NCBI RefSeq assembly: GCF_900113435.1
Contig: NZ_FOPG01000001.1
Span: forward strand, 930,001 to 994,000
Origin: Sulfitobacter dubius
GTDB taxonomy: Bacteria; Pseudomonadota; Alphaproteobacteria; Rhodobacterales; Rhodobacteraceae
Length of the DNA: 64,000 nt
Direction: 5' to 3'
Notes under the pieces: generated by a model
Seen by the model: only the letters and a program-made list of their open reading frames with translations
What the model was told of the DNA's origin: nothing
The model's database searches: none
Made by a program: the position numbers and the translations under genes
Shown here: positions 41,388 through 52,021 of the stretch, in pieces
Position numbering within the stretch: position 1 is the stretch's first letter
How the letters are laid out: each line of letters starts with the position of its first letter

Positions 41388-43943
41388 TTAGTACAAACCG
41401 CCGGAGCTGAGCGTGCCAAAGCTCGCCTTGGGGCCTACGGTGGCCTTTTTGCCGGTCGATGTGGTGACCTCACGCGAGGAGGAACCGCCCAGTTCTTCGA
41501 CCAGAGGCAAGTCCGCGCCCATGGCAAAACCGCCGTCGAAAGCGATGCCAAAAAGCGGCTCTTCGCCATTGCGGAAACATTCCGACACAACGTTGGCACC
41601 CGTCGCACTATCGCTCAGCCGTGCGCCGGTGAAACGGTCGATCTTGATGAAACGGCACTGCTCGGGGACTTTGAAATCACCGCCGCCGTATTTCTTGATC
41701 GCCTCAGACATAAAGCGCTGGAACACTGGTGCGCAAAGACGCCCGCCGCCTGCCCCGCGACCCATCGGGCGCGGCGTATCGAAACCGATGTAACATCCTG
41801 CTACCACATTGGACGAGAATCCGACGAACCACGCGTCTTTTTCATCGTTGGTGGTACCGGTTTTGCCTGCGATCGGAACCGGCAGGTTAACGGCATTGCG
41901 CGCTGTGCCGCGCTCAACCACGCCGCGCATCATCGACGTCAACTGATACGCCGTTACAGGGTCCATCACCCGCTCGCGATTAGAAATGATGCGTGGCGCT
42001 GCACCGGGGGCGAGGTTGATTTGCTCACAGTCGTAGCATTTGCGCTCATCGTGTTTATAAACGGTGCGGCCATAGCGGTCTTGCACCCGGTCTACCAACG
42101 TGGGCTGAACCCGTTCCCCCCCATTAGCGAACATCGCATAGGCCGACACCATTTGGTAAAGTGTGGTTTCCTGACTGCCAAGCGCGTTGGACAGCAGCGG
42201 TGCGAGATCGTCGTAAACGCCAAAGCGTTCAGCATAGCTGCCGACCACATCCATGCCGACCTCTTGGGCCAGACGGATGGTCATCAAGTTCCGCGACTGT
42301 TCGATCCCGGTACGCAGTGGCGCGGGCCCATAGAACTTATGCGACGCGTTCTGAGGTCGCCACACACCCTGCGGTGTGTTGATCTCAATCGGGGCGTCCA
42401 CCACGATGGTCGCCGGGCTATATCCACTGTCCAGCGCGGAGGCATAGACGAAGGGCTTGAAGCTCGACCCAGGCTGCCGCTTGGCTTGAGTTGAGCGGTT
42501 AAATACGCTCGACTGGTAGGAGAACCCGCCCTGCATCGCAATCACACGGCCTGTATGCACGTCCATCGCAACGAAACCGCCCTGCACTTCTGGCACCTGC
42601 CGCAGGGTCCAGCGGATGAACGACCCATCGCTGTCCGAGGTCATGCGGCGTACCAGCACAACTTCACCCACGTCGAGCAGGTCCCCGGCAACCTGCGCCT
42701 TACGGCCAAGTTTACCATCATCCAGCCGCTTGCGCGCCCACTGCACGTCCTTCGCGGGGATCCAGTGGCCGTCTTCGTCTTCTTCAACGCCTTCGATCCC
42801 AACGCGGGCGTCGTTATTGCCCACCTCCAGCACCACTGCCGGATACCATTGGTTTTCCAAATCGATATCGCGTGGCACCCGTAGGTCCGCGAGGGCGGCG
42901 CGCCATTTCTCTTCGCTGGTCAACTGCTCGGCTGGAATGTCAAAGCGCGTGCCGCGCCAAATGCCTTGCCCTCGGTCATATTGCTCAAGCTGAAGACGCA
43001 GCGCATTGGCGGCAATAGGCTGCATTTCATTGTCGATGGTCGCGCGCACGGTCAGACCGCCTGTAAAGAACTCACCCTCGCCGAAATCTTCGCTCAACTG
43101 CCGGCGGATTTCGTCGGTAAAGTAATCACGGGGCGGCAGTTCAGCCTTGAAGCTCTCGAAATCGCCATTCTGAACCGAGCGTAGCGGCAGCGCCACTTCG
43201 GTCTCATATTCCGCCGCAGTGATATAACCGTTCTCTTTCATCTCGCGCAGCACGAAGTTCCGCCGCGCCAGCAGCCGGTCCTTGCGGCGCACCGGGTGAT
43301 AGTCCGACGGCGCTTTGGGCAGCGAGGCGAGGAAAGCCGCCTCATGTGGGGCCAACTCGCTCAGCGTTTTGTTGAAATATGTCTGGCTGGCCGCAGCAAC
43401 CCCATAGGAGTTCTGGCCGAGGAAAATCTCGTTGAGATACAACTCAAGGATCTTCTCTTTGCTCAGCGTCTCTTCGATCCGCGTGGCGAGGATGATTTCT
43501 TTGATCTTGCGCTCGGCCCGCCGGTCGCCGGACAGCAGAAAGTTCTTCATTACCTGCTGCGTGATCGTCGATGCACCGCGCACATCGCGCCCGCGCGATT
43601 TCACCGCATCAACCGCCGCCGCACCAATGCCGCGCAGGTCATAGCCTTCGTGAGTGTAGAAATTCTTGTCTTCCGCCGAAATGAACGCCTGTTTCACCAA
43701 ATCGGGGATCGTGCTTGCCGGGGCAAACAGACGACGTTCCTTGGCAAATTCATCAATCAAACGACCTTGGCCCGAGTAGATCCGGCTGATTGTCGGCGGC
43801 GTGTATTGGGCCAGCGACTCATGGCTGGGCAGATCCCGGCCATACATCCAGAACACCGCACCGATGGTCAAAGCGACCATGCCGACGGCCAGGGTCAGGG
43901 AGGTAAAGATACCCCCCAAAAAGGACAGGACAAATCGAAACAC
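41388..43943 (-). CDS. mrcA: Penicillin-binding protein 1A
   Basis: The class A PBP (about 851 residues) has an N-terminal membrane helix, a GT51 glycosyltransferase domain (catalytic EDKNFYTHEGYD, then QQVMKNFLLS) and a transpeptidase domain with SSFK in RQPGSSFKPFVYAS, SRN in QSRNLMT and KTG in AGKTGTTND. It polymerises and crosslinks peptidoglycan in the periplasm. The frame opens at 44027 with TTG and has ATG at 44015, but GTG at 43943 gives the expected N-terminal helix start. No good ribosome site is visible for any, so the start is uncertain. Confidence 0.88.
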   Translation of the reverse strand: MFRFVLSFLGGIFTSLTLAVGMVALTIGAVFWMYGRDLPSHESLAQYTPPTISRIYSGQGRLIDEFAKERRLFAPASTIPDLVKQAFISAEDKNFYTHEGYDLRGIGAAAVDAVKSRGRDVRGASTITQQVMKNFLLSGDRRAERKIKEIILATRIEETLSKEKILELYLNEIFLGQNSYGVAAASQTYFNKTLSELAPHEAAFLASLPKAPSDYHPVRRKDRLLARRNFVLREMKENGYITAAEYETEVALPLRSVQNGDFESFKAELPPRDYFTDEIRRQLSEDFGEGEFFTGGLTVRATIDNEMQPIAANALRLQLEQYDRGQGIWRGTRFDIPAEQLTSEEKWRAALADLRVPRDIDLENQWYPAVVLEVGNNDARVGIEGVEEDEDGHWIPAKDVQWARKRLDDGKLGRKAQVAGDLLDVGEVVLVRRMTSDSDGSFIRWTLRQVPEVQGGFVAMDVHTGRVIAMQGGFSYQSSVFNRSTQAKRQPGSSFKPFVYASALDSGYSPATIVVDAPIEINTPQGVWRPQNASHKFYGPAPLRTGIEQSRNLMTIRLAQEVGMDVVGSYAERFGVYDDLAPLLSNALGSQETTLYQMVSAYAMFANGGERVQPTLVDRVQDRYGRTVYKHDERKCYDCEQINLAPGAAPRIISNRERVMDPVTAYQLTSMMRGVVERGTARNAVNLPVPIAGKTGTTNDEKDAWFVGFSSNVVAGCYIGFDTPRPMGRGAGGGRLCAPVFQRFMSEAIKKYGGGDFKVPEQCRFIKIDRFTGARLSDSATGANVVSECFRNGEEPLFGIAFDGGFAMGADLPLVEELGGSSSREVTTSTGKKATVGPKASFGTLSSGGLY

Positions 43944-44072
43944 GCGCGCGGACCACCATTGGCTAGGGATAGAACCGAGCCTATACAGGATGCACTGGCG
44001 CGGGTCAAAACACATGGCCGCCAGCAAGGGGCGAATGTCCGCCCATCGCCGAACTGGCCATATCTATCTATT

Positions 44073-45293
44073 CTACTTTCGGATCAAAGGTTTGAGCGCC
44101 GCATCCTGATCGCGCCAGTTGACAATTGCATCAGCCATCGCCGTTACCATCGACGCACGCCATACGGGATCGCGCAAATTGGTTAGATCCCGCTTGGAGC
44201 TGAGAAATCCGACTTCGACCAAAACAGAGGGAATATCGGCGGATTTCAACACCGAAAACCCAGCCCGCCGCAGGGGGCGGTTGTTCATCGGCCCGCCCGC
44301 CGCGCGCATCCCCTCTACCAGCACCTTTGCCAGCGCATCCGAGCGCGGCTCGGTTTCTTGGCGCGCAAGATCAAGCAAAATACCGGCCACCTGATCATCT
44401 GATCCCGTCAAATCTGCGCCTGCGATAATGTCAGACCGATCGTGCCGCGCGGCAAGATGTTCGGTCGCCACGTCGCTGGCATCATCCGATAGCGTGTAGA
44501 CCGTCGCCCCGCTCGCCCCGCCCTGTGACAGGCTATCCGCATGGAGCGAGATAAACAGATCGGCCTCCGCCTGATGGGCGATGGCGACGCGATGCTCAAG
44601 CGCCACGAAGAGGTCTTCGTCACGGGTGAGCAGCACATCCACCCCTTTGCGCCGCAGCGCATCGCGCAGATCGCGGGCAAAGTTCAGCATCAGGTCTTTT
44701 TCATCCAGCCCTTCGCGCTGCGCACCGGGGTCGATGCCGCCGTGGCCGGGGTCCAGCACGACGGTGAAGGTGTTTTTGTCGACCGCTGGCGGTTTCGGCG
44801 CCGCGGTCAGCGCGGTGGTCCAATCGGGATCAACGGGTACGCCTGCGGCCTCAGTGAAAACCTCGGCCGCTACGGTTTCAAGCGTGATTTCCAGCCGCGC
44901 CTTGCCGCTGGCCGCATCCACTGGCATCCCAATCTCGGCAGGCGCCATCGGCTCGGCCAGGTCGGCCACCAGCCGCGACCAACCGGGTTGAAACGCGCCA
45001 AAGCGCAGGGCCGAAATGCGACCCGGCTTGGCCAACAGATCCCCAGTTACCACCTCGCTCCAATCTGCCTCGCGAAAATCGACGATCAGGCGGGCGGGAT
45101 CATCCAGCAGGAAAACGCGGAACGGCACGCCTTGGCTTAACGCCACGGTCAGGTCAGTCTTGCCAAACCAGCCGTCTTTCACAGCGCTTGCAACTGGATC
45201 GACTCGCGCCAGCGCGGTCAATTCTTGCGCCCCTACATCCACCGGCGCCGCACAGGCCAGCGCCATTGCCAGACCCTTTAGAATTGCCCGCAT
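44073..45293 (-). CDS. N-acetylmuramoyl-L-alanine amidase, AmiC type
   Basis: The 406-residue protein has a Sec signal (cleaved near VGAQE, about residue 23), an AMIN targeting domain (residues ~30-130) and an Amidase_3 zinc domain with the ligand set in DPGHGG, REGLDEKD, SLHADS and VEVGFLSS. It cuts the amide bond between lactyl and peptide stems at the division site. It is encoded upstream of PBP1A on the same strand, so both may share a transcript. Confidence 0.9.
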   Translation of the reverse strand: MRAILKGLAMALACAAPVDVGAQELTALARVDPVASAVKDGWFGKTDLTVALSQGVPFRVFLLDDPARLIVDFREADWSEVVTGDLLAKPGRISALRFGAFQPGWSRLVADLAEPMAPAEIGMPVDAASGKARLEITLETVAAEVFTEAAGVPVDPDWTTALTAAPKPPAVDKNTFTVVLDPGHGGIDPGAQREGLDEKDLMLNFARDLRDALRRKGVDVLLTRDEDLFVALEHRVAIAHQAEADLFISLHADSLSQGGASGATVYTLSDDASDVATEHLAARHDRSDIIAGADLTGSDDQVAGILLDLARQETEPRSDALAKVLVEGMRAAGGPMNNRPLRRAGFSVLKSADIPSVLVEVGFLSSKRDLTNLRDPVWRASMVTAMADAIVNWRDQDAALKPLIRK

Positions 45294-45352
45294 GTTTCAT
45301 CACCCTGCTCGTTTTCGCCGTTGTACCATTTGCCGCGCGGGCAAACCAGCGT

Positions 45353-46495
45353 TCAGCGTGCAGCCATAAAGGCTTTGAGCCGCGCGATGCCCTCTTCCAT
45401 ATCCGCCGTGCTGCGGGCGTAGGAAAAGCGCAATGTCTTATGCCCCCGCGCCGGATCGAAATCGAGCCCGGGGGTCACAGCGACACCCGCCTTTTCCAAA
45501 ATCTCGGCCGCAAAAGCGCGACTGTCATCGGTGAAACGCGAAACATCCGCATAGACATAGAACGCGCCATCAGGCGGGGCGATATCAGTGAATCCGGCTT
45601 CTTTCAGCCCCTCGATCATCAGATCCCGATTGCGGCGATAGACCGCAAGATTGGCCTGCAATTCATCATCACAATCCATGGCCGCCAGTGCCGCAATCTG
45701 GCTGGCATGGGGGGCGCAGATGAACATGTTCTGCGCGATCCGCTCAACCACGCGCACCTGATCTTCGGGCACCACCATCCAGCCGACGCGCCAGCCAGTC
45801 ATTGAGAAATACTTAGAGAAGGAGTTGATGACATAGCAGTCGTCGGTGACCTCCAGCGCGGTCACGGCCTTCTTGTCATATTCAATGCCGTGGTAAATCT
45901 CATCCGAAATAAACGACATGTCATTGGCCTCACAGGCGTCTGTGAGCGCCGAAAGCGCCGGACGGTCCAGCATGGTGCCCGACGGATTGGCGGGTGAGGC
46001 CACCAGCAACCCGCGCAGGTCCGCCCCCGCGAAATCCGCCGCCACGGGCTGGTAGCGGTTCTCCGGCGCGGCGGGCAGATCGACCGGCTGCATGCCCAAG
46101 GCCCGCAGGATTTGGCGGTAACTGGGATAGCCCGGCGCGCCGATGCCGACGCGATCACTGGAATCAAACAACGCGGTAAAGGCCAGCAAAAACCCGCCCG
46201 AGGATCCGGGGGTGATCACCACCCGCGCCGGATCAAGATCGACGTTATACCACTCGCCATACATCTGCGCGATCCTTGCGCGCAACGCAGGCAAACCGAG
46301 CGCCACAGTATAGCCCAAAGCCCCTTCGCCCATGGCCCCGGTCAGCGCCTCAGCCGCCCCTTTTGGCGCACCGGTGCCGGGTTGCCCGACCTCCATATGA
46401 ATGATGTGACGGCCTGCCTCTTCGGCGGCACTGGCGGCTTGCATTACGTCCATCACGATAAAGGGATCAACGGCAGATCGGGTTGAATTGCGCAT
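45353..46495 (-). CDS. Pyridoxal-phosphate aminotransferase, class I/II
   Basis: The 380-residue fold type I aminotransferase has the PLP lysine in NSFSKYFSMTGWRVGW and the SPANPSGT segment that binds the phosphate. The family covers aspartate, alanine and aromatic aminotransferases and a substrate is not read from the sequence. The start MRNSTRSAV (46495) has AGGAG 7 bases upstream. Neighbours (amidase, DsbA) do not indicate a pathway. Confidence 0.87.
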   Translation of the reverse strand: MRNSTRSAVDPFIVMDVMQAASAAEEAGRHIIHMEVGQPGTGAPKGAAEALTGAMGEGALGYTVALGLPALRARIAQMYGEWYNVDLDPARVVITPGSSGGFLLAFTALFDSSDRVGIGAPGYPSYRQILRALGMQPVDLPAAPENRYQPVAADFAGADLRGLLVASPANPSGTMLDRPALSALTDACEANDMSFISDEIYHGIEYDKKAVTALEVTDDCYVINSFSKYFSMTGWRVGWMVVPEDQVRVVERIAQNMFICAPHASQIAALAAMDCDDELQANLAVYRRNRDLMIEGLKEAGFTDIAPPDGAFYVYADVSRFTDDSRAFAAEILEKAGVAVTPGLDFDPARGHKTLRFSYARSTADMEEGIARLKAFMAAR

Positions 46496-46591
46496 GGGCT
46501 TGCTCCTACTCTCGGCATGTGCTTTCACCGCGCCTGATGCCGGGCGTCAACCCTTGGCCCCTATTTCGCAGACCTACCGAAAGGACCGCCC

Positions 46592-47341
46592 ATGTTCGCC
46601 CGCCTCATCGCCCCTGCCTTTGCCAGCGCACTGGCCCTTGCCGCCCCCGCCGGGGCCATGGACCTGACCGAGCTGACCGACGCCGAGCGCGCACAGTTCC
46701 GCGCCGAAGTCCGCGCCTATCTGATGGAAAACCCCGAAGTGATCCTTCAGGCGGTTGAGCAGATGCAGAACAACCAGGCCCAAGCGCAGTTGCAGGCGGA
46801 TTTCGATCTGGTCACCGCCAACGCCGATGAGATTTTTGACGATGGGTATTCTTGGGTCGGGGGCAACCCTGATGGGGACATCACGCTGGTCGAATTCCTC
46901 GACTACCGCTGCGGCTATTGCAAACGCGCCCACGGCGAAGTGGCCAAGCTGCTGGAAACTGACGGCAATATCAAACTCATCGTCAAGGAGTTCCCAATCC
47001 TCGGCGATCAGTCCCTGCTGGCCTCGCGCTTTGCCGTGGCCACCAAACAGGTCGCGGGGGGTGATGCATATAAGCAGTTGAACGACGCGCTGATGGCCTT
47101 CAACGGCGAAGTCTCCCTGCCTGCGCTGCGTCGTTTGGGCGAAAGCTTTGAACTGGATGTCGCGGCGATCGAGGCCAAGATGGACAGCGATGAAGTTACC
47201 CAAGAAATCGCCCAGACCCGCGCCTTGGCGCAAACGCTGCAGATCACCGGCACCCCCACATTCGTCATGCAAGATGAAATGCTGCGCGGTTACCTGCCCT
47301 ACGATCAAATGATGGCACTGGTGGAAGAAAAACGCGGCTAA
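46592..47341 (+). CDS. DsbA family thiol:disulfide interchange protein
   Basis: The 249-residue secreted protein has a signal peptide (MFARLIAPAFASALALAAPAG region, cleaved near AMA/MD) and a thioredoxin-fold domain with CGYC in LDYRCGYCKRAH and the cis-Pro region TGTPTFV. The N-terminal part has the Com1-like linker (residues ~25-80). It oxidises or isomerises periplasmic cysteines and would rely on DsbB (18049). A frameshifted second thioredoxin-like gene starts 2 bases after its stop. Confidence 0.88.
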   Translation: MFARLIAPAFASALALAAPAGAMDLTELTDAERAQFRAEVRAYLMENPEVILQAVEQMQNNQAQAQLQADFDLVTANADEIFDDGYSWVGGNPDGDITLVEFLDYRCGYCKRAHGEVAKLLETDGNIKLIVKEFPILGDQSLLASRFAVATKQVAGGDAYKQLNDALMAFNGEVSLPALRRLGESFELDVAAIEAKMDSDEVTQEIAQTRALAQTLQITGTPTFVMQDEMLRGYLPYDQMMALVEEKRG

Positions 47342-47343
47342 CG

Positions 47344-47828
47344 ATGCGCGCCCCGGCAGTCATGGCGGCCCTTGCAATGGCTCTGCCTGGGCCGATGATC
47401 TCAGCGCGCTCGGCCCTGCCGCGCGCGCTGCCTTCAATGCCGAAATGCGCGCCGCCATCTTGGCGAATGGCGATATCATAGCCGAGGCTTTGGCAGGGCC
47501 ACAGCCCGCCCAGTCCGAAATGCGGCAATATATTCAGGACGATCTGACCCTGCTCGAACGCCTTGCCCCCGACCTTCTGGCAGGTCACGCCGTGGCGCTT
47601 TTCACCGCAAAGGACTGCGAGACCTGCGCGGCCGCAGTCAGAGATCTGACCGAAATCACAGAGTGTTACGGCCTGACGTTCATCCAACACGACTTACAGG
47701 CGCCCCAAGTTGTCCGTTGGGCCGCCGCCCTAGGTCTCGACGCAGCCCCCTTCTATGTGCTGCCCGAATTGATCCTCAACGGCCACATGCCGCCGGTGGT
47801 CCTCGAAAAACACCTCGCCCCCAACTAA
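47344..47828 (+). pseudogene. Secreted thioredoxin-like protein, frameshifted near the signal peptide
   Basis: ATG at 47344, 2 bases after the DsbA stop, opens MRAPAVMAALAMALPG, a good signal peptide, but that frame ends within 45 codons. The mature part continues in a different frame from about 47385 (WADDLSALGPAARAAFNAE), through 47445 and on to 47828. It has a CxxC (DCETCAAA) and a thioredoxin-like layout. Inserting one C in the CC run at 47386-47387 restores a single 162-residue protein with cleavage after PWA. Either the gene is recently broken or there is a base missing in the sequence. An N-terminally shortened form from ATG 47445 is the alternative, but has no ribosome site. Confidence 0.65.
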
Positions 47829-47988
47829 CATTAGCAGTCCCCGCCAACCCACTGATTACAAAATACCTTCCAGCATAAAACAAAGCGCGCCCCTCACGGT
47901 TCGCACACCCCATTCCCATCTTCATCCTTTTAAAAATACCGCAGCGCACCCTGTCCGCCACCACCCGGCCAGCGGCCCAGCCACCAGC

Positions 47989-49113
47989 CTATTCCGCCGC
48001 CTTCACCGCCTCGGCTTCGATCTGCGCGGCACGTTCTTCAACCTGCTCGACGATATGATCGATCATGCCCTCGTTGCCGAGCTTATGGCTTTGCTTGCCC
48101 GCGAGATAAACCATACCGGACCCCGCCCCACCGCCGGTAAAGCCGACGTCGGTCATCAGCGCCTCTCCGGGGCCGTTCACCACACAGCCGATAATCGACA
48201 GGCTCATGGGCGTCTTGATATGTTCGAGGCGCTTTTCCAATGCCTCGACGGTTTTGATCACATCAAACCCCTGCCGCGCGCAGGAGGGGCAAGAGATGAT
48301 GTTCACGCCGCGATGGCGCAGGCCAAGGGATTTAAGAATCTCGTAGCCGACTTTCACCTCTTCGACGGGATCGGCAGAGAGCGAAACGCGAATGGTGTCG
48401 CCGATGCCGCTCCACAGCAGATTGCCCAGACCGATGGCCGATTTGATCGTGCCTGACATCAAGCCGCCCGCCTCGGTAATGCCAAGGTGGATGGGGGCGT
48501 CGGTAGCATCAGCAAGCTGTTGGTACGCGGCCGCAGCCATGAAAACATCGGACGCTTTGCAGGAAATCTTGAATTCGTGGAAATCGTTGTCCTGCAAGAT
48601 TTTGATATGATCCAGCCCGCTTTCCACCATCGCATCGGGGCAAGGCTCACCGTATTTCTCAAGCAGGTGCCGCTCCAATGAGCCAGCGTTCACACCGATG
48701 CGGATAGAACAATTGTGGTCCCGCGCAGCTTTGATAACCTCGCGCACACGTTTCTCATCGCCGATGTTGCCCGGGTTGATCCGCAGGCAGGCGGCACCGG
48801 CTTCGGCGGCTTCGATCCCGCGCTTGTAGTGAAAATGGATATCCGCGACGATCGGCACAGACACTTCAGGGACAATCTCTCGCAGCGCCTTGGAGGACGC
48901 CTCATCCGGAACCGAGACCCGCACGATATCCGCCCCCGCATCCGCGGCGGCTTGTACCTGCGCGATGGTCCCAGCCACATCGGTTGTCAGCGTATTGGTC
49001 ATCGTCTGCACGGTGATCGGCGCATCACCCCCGACCGGCACATTGCCCACCATGATCTGCCGGGATTTTCGACGCGGAATATCGCGCCAAGGGCGAATGG
49101 AATGAAGCGACAT
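47989..49113 (-). CDS. ispG: 4-Hydroxy-3-methylbut-2-enyl diphosphate synthase
   Basis: The 374-residue Fe-S enzyme of the MEP pathway converts MEcPP to HMBPP. The cluster cysteines are in [10 protein letters not shown] and [10 protein letters not shown], with the conserved Glu in the latter. The first half is a TIM barrel ([26 protein letters not shown]). It lies downstream of the rodZ-like gene on the same strand, with an 87-base gap. Confidence 0.93.
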   Translation of the reverse strand: MSLHSIRPWRDIPRRKSRQIMVGNVPVGGDAPITVQTMTNTLTTDVAGTIAQVQAAADAGADIVRVSVPDEASSKALREIVPEVSVPIVADIHFHYKRGIEAAEAGAACLRINPGNIGDEKRVREVIKAARDHNCSIRIGVNAGSLERHLLEKYGEPCPDAMVESGLDHIKILQDNDFHEFKISCKASDVFMAAAAYQQLADATDAPIHLGITEAGGLMSGTIKSAIGLGNLLWSGIGDTIRVSLSADPVEEVKVGYEILKSLGLRHRGVNIISCPSCARQGFDVIKTVEALEKRLEHIKTPMSLSIIGCVVNGPGEALMTDVGFTGGGAGSGMVYLAGKQSHKLGNEGMIDHIVEQVEERAAQIEAEAVKAAE

Positions 49114-49200
49114 GAAGACACCTTTCGCGGGATCAGGGGCTATGGCCCCTAACTATTCAGCCGGGGCCTCATGTGCAATGGGAAGCGAAGACCCGCGCGC

Positions 49201-50490
49201 TTAGCTGCCCTGACAGGGCATTGACGCCAGCGCGGAAGGGTCAAGCGAACCTTCAAGATCGGCAAACATCCGGCTGAGGGATTGCTCTGCCTTCGGATCG
49301 ACCGGCTGATACAGCTCGGCCAGCGCCTGCGCATGCAGCGAGACGTTGGATGTGACCGCGCCGCGTGGTCCGACGGGGCCAAAGCACCCATCCGCCATGG
49401 CGAAATAAAGCGCACCGGATTCGCCTGTGCGCAGGGTCGGCGGCTCTTCGGTGACGGGGATATCCCATGTGTCGCCCTTGTTCATCACGCCTTCGAAAAT
49501 CACTGTGCCATCTGCGGCGCGCACCCGCACCCAAGAGGGATAGGCCGCAACCATGCGCACCTTGTCGCCCAAGGGCTCAACCACCTGCGGTCTGGGCAGG
49601 CCGGTATCGGCATTGGCAAGCATCAAGGCTTCGTCGATGGCGTCATTTATCGTGCCATTCTCAGCCACAGCGGTGCCCTGCCCCGGTGTATCCGGGCGGT
49701 CGGGGGTCGGGAAATTACTAACGGAACGCGGATCGATAGACGCAATCGGCGCATCACGGGCCACCAGAACCGGCACGTCCAGCGCTTGCGGACGGTAAAG
49801 CCGGTCAAGCGCATCGGCGCGGGGGCTTTCGACACTTTGAGGGGCAGCGGAATCATCGTCAGTATCAGGGGCGCGGGCCAATGCGCCGTCCAGCGGATCA
49901 AGGTCTGACAGGACGATAGGCGTTTGATCCACAGGCGCGACCTGCACACGCTGCACTTCTTTCAGCACGGTCCAGCCGCCAAACCCAATGGCCGAAATCA
50001 GCGCGATCAGCACCAGCGAAGAGCCGACGGCACCCGGCTCAATCCGGCTGAGCAAACCGTCGCCCGTGGGCACGAAGGGCGTGTTGGGGCGAGCAAAAAG
50101 ATCGTCCTCTTTCGGGGACTTACGCCGCTCTTCAAAGCTCGGCTTTTTGACAACAGAGGCTTCGGCGGACATGCCATGCGCAACCGCGAAACCGGATTCC
50201 TTGCAAAAGGCCGTAAAGGCACGGTCAGGATCCATGTTGAGGTAGCGTGCATAAGATCGCACATAGCCCGCGATAAAGCCGGGCGTATCAAATGCACCGG
50301 GATCGCAGTTTTCGATGGCAGCAATATAAGAGGCTTTGATGCGCAATTCGCGCTGTACGTCGAGCAGAGATTTGCCAAGCGTCGCGCGTTCGCCGCGCAT
50401 GACATCCCCCAACCGCAATTCGAATGCATCGAACCCTTTGGGTTCGACTGTTTCGTCCTCAGCGGATTTGGAGGCCCAACGCCCGATCAT
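49201..50490 (-). CDS. rodZ: RodZ-like helix-turn-helix membrane protein
   Basis: The 429-residue protein has an N-terminal HTH_25 domain (LGKSLLDVQRELRIK, then GFIAGYVRSYARYLNMDP), a single membrane helix (SLVLIALISAIGFGG, near residue 160) and a C-terminal DUF4115 beta-domain. This is the RodZ plan, which links MreB to the envelope in cell shape. ATG at 50490 is used; the in-frame start at 50493 is a TTG. The region between helix and C-terminal domain is proline-rich and low in complexity. Confidence 0.85.
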   Translation of the reverse strand: MIGRWASKSAEDETVEPKGFDAFELRLGDVMRGERATLGKSLLDVQRELRIKASYIAAIENCDPGAFDTPGFIAGYVRSYARYLNMDPDRAFTAFCKESGFAVAHGMSAEASVVKKPSFEERRKSPKEDDLFARPNTPFVPTGDGLLSRIEPGAVGSSLVLIALISAIGFGGWTVLKEVQRVQVAPVDQTPIVLSDLDPLDGALARAPDTDDDSAAPQSVESPRADALDRLYRPQALDVPVLVARDAPIASIDPRSVSNFPTPDRPDTPGQGTAVAENGTINDAIDEALMLANADTGLPRPQVVEPLGDKVRMVAAYPSWVRVRAADGTVIFEGVMNKGDTWDIPVTEEPPTLRTGESGALYFAMADGCFGPVGPRGAVTSNVSLHAQALAELYQPVDPKAEQSLSRMFADLEGSLDPSALASMPCQGS

Positions 50491-50610
50491 CAATATGCCC
50501 TGTCCCAGTTAGCCTGTAGCTTTGATCCAAACACGCCCCAACGATTCGGATGTAGCCTTTTCTTGACAAAAGGCTACCACAAGACAACGCAAAACACGAA
50601 TAGCGCTGCG

Positions 50611-51834
50611 TTATCCAGCAGCTTCGGCACGATTCAGCGCACAATGAGACCAGAGCGTGTCCATTCCACGAACGAGGGCGTCCATTTCTTTGGGCCCGTG
50701 CAAGGGCGACGGGGTAAAGCGCAGCCGCTCCGTTCCGCGCGGCACAGTTGGGAAGTTGATGGGCTGGACATAGATGCCGTGATCTTCAAGCAGCATGTCC
50801 GACAGCAGCTTGGTATGGACCGGGTTGCCCACCATGACGGGCACGATGTGACTGCCATGGTCGATGATCGGCAAGCCCAAACCTTTAAGACGCAATTTCA
50901 GCGCTTTAGCTTGCTGCTGATGCTTCTCGCGCAGCTCTGGCGCACGCTTAAGATAGGCGACAGAGGCCGCCGCGCCAGCCGCCACCGCAGGCGGCAACGA
51001 GGTGGTAAAGATAAACCCCGGTGCATAGGAGCGGATCGCGTCGCACATTTTTGCCGAGGCCGCGATATAGCCGCCCATCACGCCGTAGGCCTTAGCCAGC
51101 GTGCCGTTGATGATGTCGAGGCGGTGCATCAGGCGATCACGCTCTGCCACCCCTGCCCCGCGTGGGCCGTACATGCCCACCGCGTGCACTTCGTCGATAT
51201 ATGTAAGCGCGCCGAATTCATCCGCGAGATCGCAAATCTCTTCGATCGGGCCGAAGTCACCGTCCATGGAGTAGATCGATTCGAAAGCAATCAACTTGGG
51301 CGCTGCAGGATCATCAGCTTCCATCAACTCGCGCAGATGGGCCACGTCATTGTGGCGGAAAATGCGTTTCGCCCCGCCATTGCGGCGCACCCCTTCGATC
51401 ATGGAGGCGTGGTTCAGCGCGTCGGAATAGATGATCAGACCGGGAAAGAGCTTTGGCAGCGTCGAAAGTGTGGCATCGTTAGCGATATAGGCCGAGGTAA
51501 ACAGCAGCGCGGCTTCCTTGCCATGCAGGTCGGCCAGTTCAGCCTCCAGCTGCTTGTGATAAACGGTCGTGCCAGAGATGTTGCGCGTGCCGCCAGAGCC
51601 TGCGCCAGTTGACCGCAACGCCTCTTCCATCGCCTCGATCACCACAGGGTTTTGCCCCATGCCGAGGTAGTCATTGCCGCACCAAACGGTGATGTCCTGC
51701 TGACTGCCGTCGGGCTTGGTCCAGACCGCATGGGGGAACTGGCCGTTACGGCGCTCAATGTCGATAAAGGTCCGGTAGCGTCCTTCGTCATGCAGGCGCG
51801 CAATCGCCGCGTCGAGCTTCTCGTTATAGTCCAT
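50611..51834 (-). CDS. hemA: 5-Aminolevulinate synthase
   Basis: The 407-residue PLP enzyme condenses glycine and succinyl-CoA to form ALA, the C4 route to haem typical of alphaproteobacteria. Landmarks are [14 protein letters not shown], the histidine in [12 protein letters not shown], and the PLP lysine in [19 protein letters not shown] at 51834 gives [11 protein letters not shown]; the open frame continues to 51879. The gene is divergent from the sensor kinase. Confidence 0.93.
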   Translation of the reverse strand: MDYNEKLDAAIARLHDEGRYRTFIDIERRNGQFPHAVWTKPDGSQQDITVWCGNDYLGMGQNPVVIEAMEEALRSTGAGSGGTRNISGTTVYHKQLEAELADLHGKEAALLFTSAYIANDATLSTLPKLFPGLIIYSDALNHASMIEGVRRNGGAKRIFRHNDVAHLRELMEADDPAAPKLIAFESIYSMDGDFGPIEEICDLADEFGALTYIDEVHAVGMYGPRGAGVAERDRLMHRLDIINGTLAKAYGVMGGYIAASAKMCDAIRSYAPGFIFTTSLPPAVAAGAAASVAYLKRAPELREKHQQQAKALKLRLKGLGLPIIDHGSHIVPVMVGNPVHTKLLSDMLLEDHGIYVQPINFPTVPRGTERLRFTPSPLHGPKEMDALVRGMDTLWSHCALNRAEAAG

Positions 51835-52021
51835 TGCGCGTCTCCATCTTTTGGCGCGAACAGGAAGGACCCCTTCCATATTCAGCTTTTAGAATGATTA
51901 CAGATTTGAGACCAAAGCTTCAATCTCTTATCGGGTGACGCCTGCGGGGCGAACTGTCGCAGGTATGGGCGCGGATCCGAGGGCGATTTGTGATTGTCTG
52001 CTTGTATTTTCGGACGCATTC

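Noticed and set aside
40629..42494. Long open frame (621 codons) on the plus strand opposite prfB and PBP1A
   Set aside because: It spans two genuine minus-strand genes and has no motif or ribosome site.
49924..51612. Long plus-strand frame opposite rodZ and hemA
   Set aside because: Antisense to two well-supported genes; no domain seen.
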